DNA of 64,000 nucleotides from Cryptomeria japonica (lineage: Eukaryota; Streptophyta; Pinopsida; Cupressales; Cupressaceae), in contig NC_081407.1 in NCBI RefSeq assembly GCF_030272615.1, positions 374,591,018-374,655,017 on the forward strand, given 5' to 3'. The position numbers were made by a program, and so were the translations under genes. This document shows positions 45,850 through 57,000 of this stretch, piece by piece. Below the pieces are notes generated by a model. It was given only the letters and a program-made list of their open reading frames with translations. It was not told where the DNA came from and did no database searches. Positions within the stretch are counted from its first letter, which is position 1. Each line of letters begins with the position of its first letter.

Positions 45850-45924
45850 AAAATGTAAACCATGATTCCTATACAAAATGTAAACTAGAATGCCTATACA
45901 AAATGTAAACCAGGATTCCTATAC
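45850..45924 (+). repeat. 25-base tandem repeat, three units
   Basis: Three units of 'aaaatgtaaac(c/t)a.gat.cctatac' lie in the 3' non-coding region of C. Confidence 0.85.
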
Positions 45925-46006
45925 CTGAATCATTTGAAGGATAGTATATGCTTTACTCTCAATCATGACAATCAATTGGTATTGATATTTGTATTGTCAT
46001 CAATGC

Positions 46007-46019
46007 CAAAGAGGGAGAA
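46007..46019 (+). other. Polypurine tract of element C
   Basis: 'aaagagggagaa' lies immediately before TGTTGG of the 3' LTR. Confidence 0.85.
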
Positions 46020-47426
46020 TGTTGGCATTGCACGAAGATTGCATTGAAGAAGATATTAGGAAGTGTTGTCATTGATGTCATTAGCAATCAATAATGAAGT
46101 AGTATAGCAACTAGTAATGAAGTTGTAAAGCAATCGGTAATGAAGCAATGAAGATCAACTGGTAACCCTATCTAGTTAAGAAGCAAAACCCAAACCGATG
46201 AAGGTTAGAGATCGATTGTGATGATCTATGACCGAATGATGATTGGTGATGAAGATGACACGTAAGCATGTTGTACGTGATGATTTTCAAAATGGTTTTG
46301 GTGCATAAAGATAGCCGTTTATCTTGGGAATGATCAAATGCATAGTATGAAGTGACAAATGCGTGATGTGTTACAGGATTCAAAGTGCGATGATCCAGGA
46401 GCGGTTGTAGATGCCTAGAAGAATGTAAATTTGATTGCATGTAATCTAATGGTCAAGATTGAGCCAATGTGTTTGTAATCTCTATGAGAATTTTAGGGTT
46501 TGTGTTTCGTTACCGACCTAATGTATTTGTTTATAAGGTCGATGAATTGATTGAATGTGTCATTGTAAATTTTGATTAAGTGTGAACGTGATTGTTGCTA
46601 AACCAGGAGGCGTGTTTGCAAAATGATGTGAAGGCAGATAGGAGCGGTAAAGGATTTGATTCAGCAAGGAAGTGTTATTTCTAGATTGGTCAAGAACTTG
46701 TTGTTCTCTAACCATTACAGCAGTTTGAAATCCCTTAACAAGGTAAGCTCTAGCAGGCTTCTTGTTGAAATCCTCTAACCATGTGATCCATTAGCTTGGA
46801 TTTGAAATCCTCCACCGGGGTTACCTTAAACAAGGTATTACCTTTAGCGGGGTATTTGTAGTCAATCCCTTAATCGGGTGGTCCTTAACCGAATCTGTTG
46901 CTAACGGAACATTCTTGTATAAGCTTCTAACAAGGCTTGGCTCCTAACAGAGCTAACTTTAGAAGTTTTCAAAATACTTGTGGGTATTCATCCCCACCGT
47001 GGTTTTTCTCATTTGGGTTTCCACGTGAAAAAACATTGTGTCAAGTCATGAATGATTTTATGGATGTGTTTTTGGTATGGTTGATATGAATGATTGGTAA
47101 ATCTACATAGATATATCTAAATGATTGGAAATGATTTTAAATATTTTATTATTGGTATTAATGAAGTGGTTTAAGGTTTTTGTCAAAGGATATTTAAGTT
47201 TTAGATCTGTTGTATTATATCACTGCAGTATTAGGTCAACCGGTAAGGTTTAATAATGCAGCTGCAAATTTGTTAAAGTGACTAAATCGGTAAACTTTGT
47301 GAGTTGATTCTAAGTGTACTCTTCAACTATAGATTTAGAAAAGTTAGTTTACTCTTCAACTACTGATTCACCCCCCCCCCCCCTCTAAGTAGTTGACTGG
47401 ATCTTTATAGTTTTATCATATTATCA
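46020..47426 (+). repeat. 3' LTR of element C
   Basis: TGTTGG...TTATCA, 1407 bases, followed by the target duplication TCGGT and then the continuation of the 5' LTR of D. Confidence 0.95.
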
Positions 47427-48147
47427 TCGGTCACGAAGTTTAATGTATTTATTTTTGTCTAGGTCGACATGTAAATAAATTGTAATATCATTGTAAGCCG
47501 ACATAAGGCATTCATGTTTATGTTTGGGAAGGGTATTTAATTCAGTCTAGTTAGGTTATTTTGGATATACATATAGAGAGAATGAATATATAGTGGTGTG
47601 ATATTGTGCGAGCAATTTTGATCAACTAAATGCAAATATAATATTTTGTAGTTGGTCTTGGTTATTGGTTTAGAGGTTTGGGATGCGAAGTAAGTTACAG
47701 GTAAAGGAGGACATGGTGAAAACCAGTACAGATGGTACTTAAACCAGAACTCATCTAGCATAGCAGATGCATTCTCTGAGTTCATAATTTTGTTTGTAAA
47801 CCAGTATTTAGTGTTTGTAGTCAGTGAGGCTCCTTTTGTGATGAGAAGTGCGTTCTAGGTTGTTGGCCTTCCTGCATGTGTAGGCCCCTATTGTAATATT
47901 TATTCATTTGGCCAGTGGATGGATATTGTGGGTCACCAATCCCACCATGGTTTTTCCTCTTTGAGGTTTTCCACGTATAAATCTTTGGGTTATGGTGTAT
48001 GTTCTTGTGGTGGCATCATTTCTACTTACTGTTATATTATTTTATGGTTACCGATTACTCAATTACTTTATTAATAAGGATAAATTTGATATCACCAGTA
48101 GAGAACTGATTCACCTCCTCCCTCCCAGTATTCTTGGATTCCAACAA
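47427..48147 (+). repeat. 5' LTR of element D, second part
   Basis: It aligns with 53432-54154: 'aagtttaatgtatttattt', 'gtagtcggtcttgg', the 'ccaccatggtttttcc' box, then 'ttggattccaaca' at the end. Confidence 0.93.
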
Positions 48148-48149
48148 TT

Positions 48150-48161
48150 GGTATTAGAGCC
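48150..48161 (+). other. Primer-binding site of element D
   Basis: TGGTATTAGAGC, one base different from the standard initiator-Met site, two bases after the LTR end. Confidence 0.88.
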
Positions 48162-48199
48162 CGGTACCTTAGAGTAAGTCTAACAGCTTAAGGAAGATC

Positions 48200-49361
48200 A
48201 TGAATTTAAAATCCATGGAGATTATGGAGAAACAACTTGAAGTAGCACTTGAAGATTATGATGTTGAAAGGATGAAGAACTTGAAGTTGCAACATGAGTT
48301 GAACTCTGTAAATGAATTCATTCTTATCCTACAGGAGAAGTTGTCATCTGCTCAAGTTAGAAGGAAGGAACTTTTACAAAATCAGGATGACGAAGAAAGG
48401 AATTCCCTTAATGAACAATGTCAAAAGCTGAGTTAGGAGAATATTGTCATGAAGAATGAAATGCAAGCCCTAACTATGAGGATGTCCAAGGAGATTGAAG
48501 ATCAGAATAAGAATGCAGAAAATCTTGGCAAATCTCTGAAAGACAGATCTGAGGAATGCATTAGGCTAGCACATGAGAATGATATTTTGAGAACTGAGCT
48601 AGGGCAAACCCAGAATAATGAGCAGGAGTTGGAAAGATTGATAGCAGTCCTAAGGGGAGATCTGGATATTGCAAATGAATACAACGAAAAGTTTAAGGAT
48701 AGTTCTTCAAATCTTGATGAGTTATTGAAGGATCAAAGGTGCAAGGGAGACACTAGAGGTCTTGGATTTGAGCATGGAGAAAGCTTTGGTACTGCAAATG
48801 AAGTTGAAGCAACTGATCAGAAGGAGAACCCACCTGTCAATCAAAACTAGAAATCATCAGTAAGACAACCCAATGCACATAAATTCAACGGTAGATGTTT
48901 TGTTCACAATAAATTTGGTCATATGGCAAGATATTGCAAATATAGAGCAAATTAGGACAATAATGCAATTCCCGGTCAGTGTTCAAATTACAAGAAGTAT
49001 GGTCATAGGATAAAAGAATGTAGAATGAATGTGAAATGTCATGCATGTGGAAAGTTTGGACATTTGGCTAATCAATGCAGGTCAAGGAATGATCAAGGAT
49101 ACAGTAAAGCAATTCAGAAAAAATAATGTCACTTATTATGCATGCAACAAAATAGGACATATTGCTAAATTTTGCAGAACCAAGAACAATCTGGTAGGAA
49201 ATGATGAGAAAGGAAAACAAAAGGTTGATGATATCTGGAAGGAGCATGAGAGGAAATGGGTTAGGAAATTTGAAGATCAACCAGCAGAGACAAACAACCC
49301 AATTACTCAACCGGCAAAGCAGCATGTTCCTGCACCAGCAGGAAACTCATCTAGTAACTAA
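48200..49361 (+). pseudogene. ORF1 of element D: coiled coil plus four zinc knuckles
   Basis: The ATG at 48200 starts a strongly helical, Glu/Lys/Leu-rich region continuing to about 48720 with one stop at 48434. 'ELLKDQRCKGDTRGLGFEHG' follows, a phrase type known from plant copia Gag between the coiled coil and zinc knuckles. Four tandem knuckle motifs then lie at about 48895-49180: the third, 'CHACGKFGHLANQC', is perfect; the others have lost one Cys. Stops at 48848 and 48953 and a frameshift near 49100. The DUF4219/UBN2 N-terminal part of copia Gag is absent. Probably a Gag-derived RNA-binding protein. Element A starts with a similar coiled coil. Confidence 0.7.
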
Positions 49362-49749
49362 GGCATTAGGCTTAGGGGAAGGCAAATAATGATAGATCTT
49401 GCATTACCCCTGGTAGTGGTCTGAAAACTTGTTTTAGATCTTGGAGAAGTTAGTCTAAAGGTTTTTCGGTACTAAGATTATGGATTTTGAATCTTGTATG
49501 ATAAGTTGGCACGCATTTATGTTAATGTGAAATTAGGGTTTTCACCAAATAAGAGGGAAAGGTTGGTTCATTTCTGATCACACAGCATTCAAAGTGAAGA
49601 AGAGAAAAGAGAGAAAGTTTAAGGCAATTCAAGGCGATCAAGAGCATTTTCAAGCAAATTTAAGTGCATTTAGAGCAAATTTTCAAGAGCTTTCGCCGAC
49701 GAAGGTTGTGAGGTATTTTATCAATTTTTCGTGTTATCTTTTATTTGTA
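49362..49749 (+). other. Leader between ORF1 and ORF2 of element D
   Basis: Non-coding. It is purine-rich in part ('gaagaagagaaaagagagaa', 49596-49615) and resembles a 5' UTR before the ATG at 49750. It could hold an internal promoter or splice acceptor, but nothing specific is recognised. Confidence 0.4.
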
Positions 49750-52700
49750 ATGGCTTCTAGATCATCTCCCCCTCTGATAAGTTTGGATACTCCTATTGTT
49801 GTTGACATCAAAGATTGTCCATGCCCAATTTTCAAGCAATGCCCTCAAATTGCAAAGGTCAATGGTTCAGTCGGCATGTTTTCTAGGGTTCCAGATGGAG
49901 TTCTGTCTATTGAAGATGTTCGTGCATATATCCACTGCACTTCAAAGGATTTAGGTTCTACTGAAATCAAAACAATGTACATGACAAATCTTCTAGATAG
50001 GAAGGGATCGATGAAACTGAAATTCCAAATTCTGAAGGATCAAGGTTTCATAGACATTTTGGAGATGCCAAAATTTGAAGATGAAATGATCTGGTATGTG
50101 CTGAGTCATGTCCACAGGGAATTCATGTGGCTAGACCAACCTTACAAAATCACCAAGGAGGCTATTTGTGCAATCACTAGTTTTCCCCAGACTGGTCAGA
50201 CTCCCGGAAAGAAGAAAATATGTAACAATGAGGTGGAGAAGTTAACTGGTGTAAATTTTGACAACGGGTCAATAAGGATAAGCACTATCAGAGACAAAGT
50301 TGTTCAATTTGCAAGTATGATCATCAGTTACAAGGTAACCCAATCAAACTAATTGAACTCTATTTCCAGTACATGCATTTACTGTGCTCATAAGATGGTC
50401 AAATAAGATGATAGGTATGATCTCTGTTAATGGATGTTTGAAGAACTTATTTTAAACCTAGGGAAGATTAAGGGTAAGAAGAAAGGTGTTTTCCGGTATG
50501 GCAACCTTGTTGTTTGCTTGATGCTTTTCTTTCTAAATGAGTTACCAGGATCTGGTAAAACACAATGGGAATTTGATATTCTGGTAGGGAAACAAATAAA
50601 AGATGCTATAAGAGGCTTGGGATAGAAGAAAGAAAGAGACTCCATTTTATGGGGTTATTTCAAATCTTTTAAGAAGATAATGAAGAAAAGAGAGAGAGTG
50701 CCTAAGCATATTGTTGAAAATTACTCTACATAAATCTACTTTATGGTTAAGAGGGATAAAACATTGATGGAGGCAGAGAAACCACAAAAGATCTGGATCA
50801 CTGAGATGGGATATGAGGTTGATGTTGAGATCTTATACTTATACGCCAAGACTCTTATTGATGCCCCAGTTGATGAAGCTGAGAAAACCTTTAGGACGGC
50901 AAAGCAAAAGGAATCTGAAGTTCAGATAGGTTTTAGCAAGAATAAGAGGGAAGGAAAAATCGAGAAGGTTGGGGAAGTTGTGAAGAAAATGTTCTCTGAA
51001 ATCAAACAGATCATTGGACTAGCAAAAGGGTCATCTTCGGCAACAGTTCAAACTCCACCAATAGCAATAGCCAGCAAGGGTGTATTAAAGAGGAAGAAAC
51101 TGGAAACTTATATTGCCCCTGTTGAATCTGGTTCTGATACTAAAGTTGTGCCCTCAAAGATTCTCAAAACTTACATCATGATACAGAGGAATAAGCCTGA
51201 GGAAGGAAAGAAATAGAAAGTAAAGGTCACTCCTTCAGCAGCCAAAAGAAAATTTTGAAGGAGAGGAAACCCACAGAGAAGAGGAAACTGGTTAAAGAGT
51301 CTACTTCTACCCCTAGCAAGAAGAAGAAATCAGATATAGATATGGCTCTCAAATCCGGTAAGAGTATTGAAGTCATTCCTCCTCTCTCAGATACTAAATT
51401 GATCAAATAACTAAAGATGGAATTTCTAGTAATATCCAGCATTACTATATACATATGGATGATAAGGAACAAATGGAGATTAAGGAAGCAGTTTTGTTAT
51501 ACTTAGATATATATAAGAAAGTATTACTTGAGATTGAAAATAAAAAACCGGGAGATTTGTACAATAAGATAGATGCTAGGAGATTGTCTGCAGTTGAAGA
51601 GGATAAATATATTAAGATGCAGGAGTTATTGACTATTTGTGGTGCAATAACTAATGAATATTTGCAGCAGTGTCTGGAATATGCAAATAAAATAATTTTC
51701 CAGAGGAGACACCGACATGTGAGTCCAATGGTAGGTAGAGTAAATGAAATAGTTAAGGAGACCCATGAGGTATGGGTAAAATTCTTTGTAGATAAGCTTG
51801 ATTTCTTTACTCCACCAATATTCCCTCCTAAGTCTGGTATTCAAGATATCTCAATTTATGGTAAGGGAAAAGGCATATTAGGTTTGGATTCACCATTTTT
51901 GGAACAAAAACTAACAAAGGATATTCCTCTGGTAGTATCACCTATACATAATGTAAAAAACTAGTAGATAACATTGAAGTTGTGCATGATAAGCAGGATA
52001 CACTGAAACAGAACATTCCAGATGTAGAGGTCATTGATGTAGTTACAGAAAATAAACAGCATGAGGATATTGAACCTCCGGCAAAAAATGTACATATAGA
52101 AGAGGTTAAGGTTGAGCAGGTTACTGCACCAAGCGGAAAAGCCATCGGTGCCATTCAGCAGGTTGGAGAGTCTAGTAATTCATTGTTGGCACTTGGCTCA
52201 TCTGGTCAAGTTGATTTTGGACAGAGGAATATTCAGAAACTGGGCAGTTTTGAATTGATGTATGTTGCAGCTCAGAAGTTAAGGAAGGAATAGAAGACAA
52301 GCAAGTCATTGAGCAGACCATTCTAGTTCTGCAGCAGCTAGTTCCAGGATACACTAGTCTCGTAGCTAGCGCCTCTGGTAAGCTTAAGATTTTGACTGAA
52401 CACATTGCAAAAGAGTTTCAAACTCTTCAATAGATATCAAACTGGCAGTTAATAGAGAGATACAATGTAGCTAGGAAGGTCATCTGTGACAATATGATCA
52501 TATCAGACATGGTGAAGATGACAAAGAAACTAACAAAGATTGATGAGGCTCTTAATCAGTGCAGATGTATATAAAGGTCTTGTACTAACATTGGAAAACT
52601 TACAGCTGGCCTGGAGGTAAAACTAAAAGCGAAAAAGGCTTGGTTGGAACATCTAGCTAATAATTTTGATGGTACTCAATCATTGACCAGCGCTATTGAT

Positions 52701-52895
52701 GGTCCAATTTTGGTTACAAAATCAGAGATATCAGCCTTGAAGAAAGATATGGACAAGTTAATTTAGTGATCTAGGGAATTGAGAGGATTGGTAAGTCCCC
52801 GGTTGAACACTTTGTTACTTCATAAGCGGGAAAGCTTAGAATTGATGAATAAACCCACACTGGAAAACCTGACTGAAGAAGAACTTCATGTATAA
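49750..52895 (+). pseudogene. ORF2 of element D, unknown long protein
   Basis: The ATG at 49750 (good context, 'gtaATGGC') starts 'MASRSSPPLISLDTPIVV'. The frame is open to 50349, then broken by stops at 50350, 50623 and others. It continues at 50743-51216 in the same frame, 51455-51964 in another and 51982-52293 back in the first, with readable sequence to a stop at 52893. Intact length would be about 1,040 residues. Parts: a globular N-terminal domain with 'PYKITKEAICAITSFPQTGQ', a middle part with 'LFFLNELPGSGKTQWEFDIL', a Lys-rich linker, a helical segment with 'YNKIDARR', an acidic linker and a helical C-terminus. No RT, integrase, protease or RNase H motif. 'GSGKT' resembles only part of a P-loop. 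Element B carries the same ORF. I do not recognise the family. Confidence 0.65.
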
Positions 52896-53198
52896 ATTAT
52901 TAATGGGTTTGTATCTATTTTTGGAACATTGAAAACCGGTTGGGATACTTAGGATTTTTGAAGGATGCTTACTCAGATATATTCAAGTACACCTAGATCC
53001 AGTAAACACATTTTTTATTTCATTCTTTCATTCATTTGCCCAAAATTTGTCATTGATGTCAAAGGGGGAGTGGTTGTTGTGAAAAATGTTAAGGGACATA
53101 AGAAGTAATGTATAGCTCAGGGGGAGCAAGGTCAGTTTTGAGAGGAACCAGGATAGCACTTCAGCGATCCATTTTTTTACATGAATATTGCCATCAAT
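52896..53198 (+). other. 3' non-coding region of element D
   Basis: It contains a polypurine-like 'gtcaaagggggagtgg' at about 53053 and 'cagggggagcaagg' at about 53118, before the true polypurine tract at 53199. Confidence 0.6.
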
Positions 53199-53213
53199 GC
53201 CAAAGGGGGAGAT
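53199..53213 (+). other. Polypurine tract of element D
   Basis: 'gccaaagggggagat' lies immediately before TGTTGG. Confidence 0.88.
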
Positions 53214-54154
53214 TGTTGGAAATTGACACTCATCTAGTTTATTTGTGTTTTCATTGATGGCAACACACATCATTTTTGGGTTGGACACTTAACTGGTACT
53301 CACCGGTATTCATGATTCAGCAACCGGCATTCAGGTCATCTAGTAGACAAGGGAAACCGGCAAACTAGGAACCGGTATATGAGGTCGACATAGGAGATTG
53401 ATCCGACAGGTTTACATGGCAACAATCAGCGGCATCAGTCATGAAGTTTAATGTATTTATTTTTGTCTAGGACGACATGTAAATAAATTGTTATATCATT
53501 GTAAGCTGACATAAGGCATTCATGTTTATGTTTGTGAAGGGTATTTAACACAGTCCGGATAGGTTATTTTGGATATACATACAAAGAGAAGGAATATATA
53601 GTGGTGTGATATTGTGAAAGAAATGTTGATCGAATAAATGTGAATATAATATTTTGTAGTCGGTCTTGGTTATTGGTTTAGAGGTTTGGGATGCGAAGTA
53701 AGTTACCAGTAAAGGAGGACGCACTAAAAACCAGTACAGACAGTGCTTAACCCGGAAATCATCCAGCATAGTAGATGCATTCTCTGAGTTCAAAATTGTG
53801 TTTGTAAACCAGTATTTGGTGTTCGTAATCAGTGAGGCTCCTTTTGTGATGAGCAGTGCACTCTAGGTTGTTGGCCTTCCTGCATGTGCAGGCCCCTATT
53901 GTAATATTTATTAATTTGGCCAGTGGATAGATATTGTGGGCCACCAATCCCACCATTATTTTTCCTCTTTGAGGTTTTCCACATATAAATCTGTGTGTTA
54001 TGGTGTATGTTCTTGTGGTGGCATCATTTTTACTTACTGTTATATTCTTTTATGGTTACCGGTTACTAAATTACTAATAAGGTTAAATTTGGTATCACTG
54101 GTAGAATATTGATTCACACCCCCCCCCCCCTCTCAGTGTTCTTGGATTCCAATA
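53214..54154 (+). repeat. 3' LTR of element D
   Basis: TGTTGGAAATTGACAC ... GATTCCAATA, 941 bases. The box 'tgattcacacccccccccc' is near 54110. The TSD TAAAC follows at 54155-54159. Confidence 0.94.
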
Positions 54155-54235
54155 TAAACAGTATAACTCAAAAACCTAGCCCCATAACCATATAATTGAA
54201 AACCCCATAAAACATAACAACCTTGACCACCTAGA
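54155..54235. repeat. Minisatellite, right part (after element D)
   Basis: 'agtataactcaaaaacctagccc' continues the unit cut at 29480 ('ataaccatata', 'aaaaccccataaaa'). Confidence 0.75.
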
Positions 54236-54237
54236 CA

Positions 54238-54243
54238 CAAACA

Positions 54244-54305
<62 letters not shown>
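54238..54305. repeat. (CA)n microsatellite
   Basis: An almost pure CA run of about 65 bases. It produces the Cys/Val-rich spurious frames in this region. Confidence 0.97.
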
Positions 54306-54306
<1 letters not shown>

Positions 54307-54308
54307 AC

Positions 54309-54396
<88 letters not shown>

Positions 54397-54433
54397 ATGT
54401 ATATATGTATATATGTATATATATACATATATA

Positions 54434-54476
<43 letters not shown>

Positions 54477-54654
54477 GTATGTATGTATATGTGTATGTAT
54501 GTATATGTTTATGTATGTGTATATGTATATGTATATGTATATGTATGTGTATGTGTATGTGTATGTATATGTATATGTATATATACACATAAACCTACAT
54601 ATATATATATATACACACATACACACACACACATATATGTATGTATTTATGTAT
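54306..54654. repeat. (TATG)n/(TATATG)n microsatellite
   Basis: About 350 bases of 'atatgt' hexamers and 'tatg' tetramers with TA runs. All Tyr/Ile/Met-rich reading frames here come from the repeat. Element E inserted at its right end. Confidence 0.97.
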
Positions 54655-56081
54655 TGTTGGACATTGTTACTGCTAGGACATGTTTTTGTCATTGATGTCA
54701 ACATATTCCTATGATCTATTGTTCCAGTGGTTTCAGATTGGTTTATTGGGATCATGGTTCACTATATGGAGTATTTCTAGTATCATTATATCTCTTTGTA
54801 TTGGTTTCGGGGATCTGGGACTTTAATTGGTCATGTCATATGGTCCGGTTTACAATTTGGTTCTTCTTCAATATTTTGCAGAGTTCGATATTTTCTCCAG
54901 TATATTCTAGTGACATCAGATCTGGAGTTGAGATTTTGGGAAATTGTTTGGGATGTTCATGTGTATCTAAATTTCATATGGATCATGATTTGGTGCTCTG
55001 CAAGTTATCCTTCCTCGTGACAATTGATGTTGTTTGAGTGTTTTTGATTTTCAGATGTTGATAGATGAAGATTTGATAAGTAGTGTTGGTGCAGCTGTTA
55101 TAGATGATTCTAACATGCTTGTTGGTGTTTCCTAATTCTGTCCTATTTGTTTTGATGATCTATAAAGAACTAGGAACTTCAATATGCTCAGCTACACTTA
55201 TCTCATATCAGGAATAAATGTCTGATGGCCAAGTTATAATTAAATTTGATGTTTTGTTTATCTGATGGTGTTCTTCATGATATGAGACCTATTTGGTGGT
55301 GTAGCATGTTGTGGTTGATCTTGGAGTTGATTCTGATGGTGTTGCATGTTTGAGAATTTGGTTTAGGTCCATTTTATGTCATGTATATCATTATATTGGT
55401 CTTGTGGTCGATCTTTGTATTGTGTGATGTAATTTTGTAATTGAGAGTTGAGGGTTTGGCCGACCTTGTTGTCAAGGTTGATGATCGGTATATATAGGTG
55501 GTATAGTCATGTAAATTAGGTATCAATGAAGTGTCTGCATTATCAAGGAATGGTAAAGTTGTGAACAAACGAATACATCCTTCAGCATTGTGATTGAGTA
55601 GAGATTGAAGTGTTGTAGAGTAGACAAATGTGCTTAGCCAAAAATGTCATCAGGCATTTGTAGATGCTATTCTTTTAGTTCATTTAATTTCAAATTGTTA
55701 TCTAAATATTTTGTAGGTCAGTGAGACTTCCTTGTAAGGTAGTGAACCTTCCCTGAGGTTTGTAGCCTTCCATTTTATTATACTTTGAACAATGAGCTCT
55801 AAGCATTGAGCCTGAATGCAAGTGCATTCCCCATTGTAATTATTTTCACATACTACTATAGAGGATCATCTAATTATGGGTAGGTTCCCACCGTTTTTTT
55901 TTTTCCTTAACTGATTTTTCCATGTCAAAATATTGGTGTTGTGTGTTGTGCTATCAATTTACTTATCTTTGTCATAGCTGCAATTAATCAGATTTGCATT
56001 TGAGGTTAAGTTTGCTAATCTGGTGAAAACTAATTCACCCTCCCTCCCTCTCTCATTTTTCCATCATTATTTTTTCCAACA
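54655..56081 (+). repeat. 5' LTR of element E
   Basis: TGTTGGACATTGTTAC...TTCCAACA, 1427 bases. TATATATAG at 55490-55498. A stretch of about 140 bases (about 55122-55270) is absent from the 3' LTR. Confidence 0.95.
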
Positions 56082-56083
56082 AT

Positions 56084-56095
56084 TGGTATCAAAGC
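56084..56095 (+). other. Primer-binding site of element E
   Basis: TGGTATCAAAGC directly after the LTR. Confidence 0.93.
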
Positions 56096-56137
56096 TACAT
56101 CCTCCGGAAGAAGCTTGACCACTTGAGGAGATCCGAG

Positions 56138-57000
56138 ATGGCAACTGGAGGTGTTATTTTTAAGAAGGAAAGTTCAAGATTTGATGGAAGTAATTATTCT
56201 ATATGAAAGAACTGGATAGAGGTGCATTTGATATGTCTTCGAGAGGATTACTAGAAGATTACAAAGGATGCCTATTATGTTCCTCATAATGGACCAGTTA
56301 TTGTTGCTGAGATCAAGGATGCTGAAAATAAAATTAGAGCTAAGGAAGCATTGCTGAGTTCCCTAACTGATTCAGAGATGACTAATATGGTGGGACTTTA
56401 GACTGCACATGATATCTGGGAGAAGCTTGAGACCTTATATGAAGGAGATAAACAATTAAAAGTTGCTAAGTTGCAGAGTTTGAAAGGGAAGTATGAGATG
56501 TTGAAGATGGGAGATGATGAGAACATATCAACCTTCATGTCTAGGGTGAATGACCTTGTCCTAGGTATCAGATTTGTCGGTGGAACCATTGAAGAAGATG
56601 AAATTGTTGCTAAGGTGCTGAGATTATCGCCTCCTACTTACAAACATAAGGTAGTTGCTATTGATGAGATCCGGAGTGTGACTACTGTGACGAGATATGT
56701 TGGTTGGAAAGATTGTTGCATTTGAACTGAGCAAGTTTGGTGAATCACATGGAAAGTTTGAGACAGCATTTAGAGCATTTGTGTCTGGAAAGCAGAAGTA
56801 TGATTCTGAAGAATGTAAAATATCCAGATATGATAGAGAGAGAAGAGAGACGGAAGAGAAAGAAATAGAATTGGATGAGCTTGAAGCATTGATTTCTTGG
56901 AGATTGCCTAAAGGAGCTAGTAAGTATGATGGAAAATTGCCTCTTAAATGTTTCTCTTGCAATAAGATAGGACATTTTACTTCTAGGTGCCCAGAGAGAA
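56138..57000 (+). pseudogene. gag of element E
   Basis: The ATG at 56138 starts 'MATGGVIFKKESSRFDGSNY', a copia-type Gag start. Stops at 56204, 56252 and 56399, then open 56471-56725 with 'LKVAKLQSLKGKYEMLKMG' and 'FMSRVNDLVLGIRFVGGTI' (UBN2-type). A frameshift at about 56700 moves to the frame of the knuckle 'CFSCNKIGHFTSRC' at 56951-56992. Confidence 0.9.

Larger units (their letters stand above)
29706..47426 (+). mobile_element. Ty1/copia element C, nested in the LTR of D
   Basis: LTRs at 29706-31087 and 46020-47426, TSD TCGGT at 29701-29705 and 47427-47431. Internal: primer-binding site, gag with zinc knuckle, protease, integrase, RT, RNase H and polypurine tract. Its coding region is broken by a solo LTR (32125-33663) and by gypsy copy 2 (35817-44549). 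Stops, frameshifts and altered catalytic residues show it is dead. Without insertions it would be about 7.5 kb. Confidence 0.93.
29481..54154 (+). mobile_element. Element D: non-autonomous copia-type LTR element with ORF1 and ORF2
   Basis: D consists of a 5' LTR in two parts (29481-29705 and 47427-48147), an internal region 48148-53213 and a 3' LTR 53214-54154. The 5' LTR is split by the whole of element C. The internal region has a primer-binding site, a coiled-coil/zinc-knuckle ORF1 and a long ORF2 with no RT, integrase or protease motif, then a polypurine tract. The TSD is TAAAC. Without the nested material D is about 7 kb. Confidence 0.85.

Noticed and set aside
50530-50570. Possible P-loop NTPase in ORF2 of D ('PGSGKTQW')
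   Set aside because: G-S-G-K-T alone lacks the full G-x4-G-K-[ST] spacing and there is no Walker B; insufficient.
54133-54755. Several long frames rich in Tyr/Ile/His/Met or Cys/Val on both strands
   Set aside because: They arise from translating CA and TATG microsatellites in all frames; no gene.
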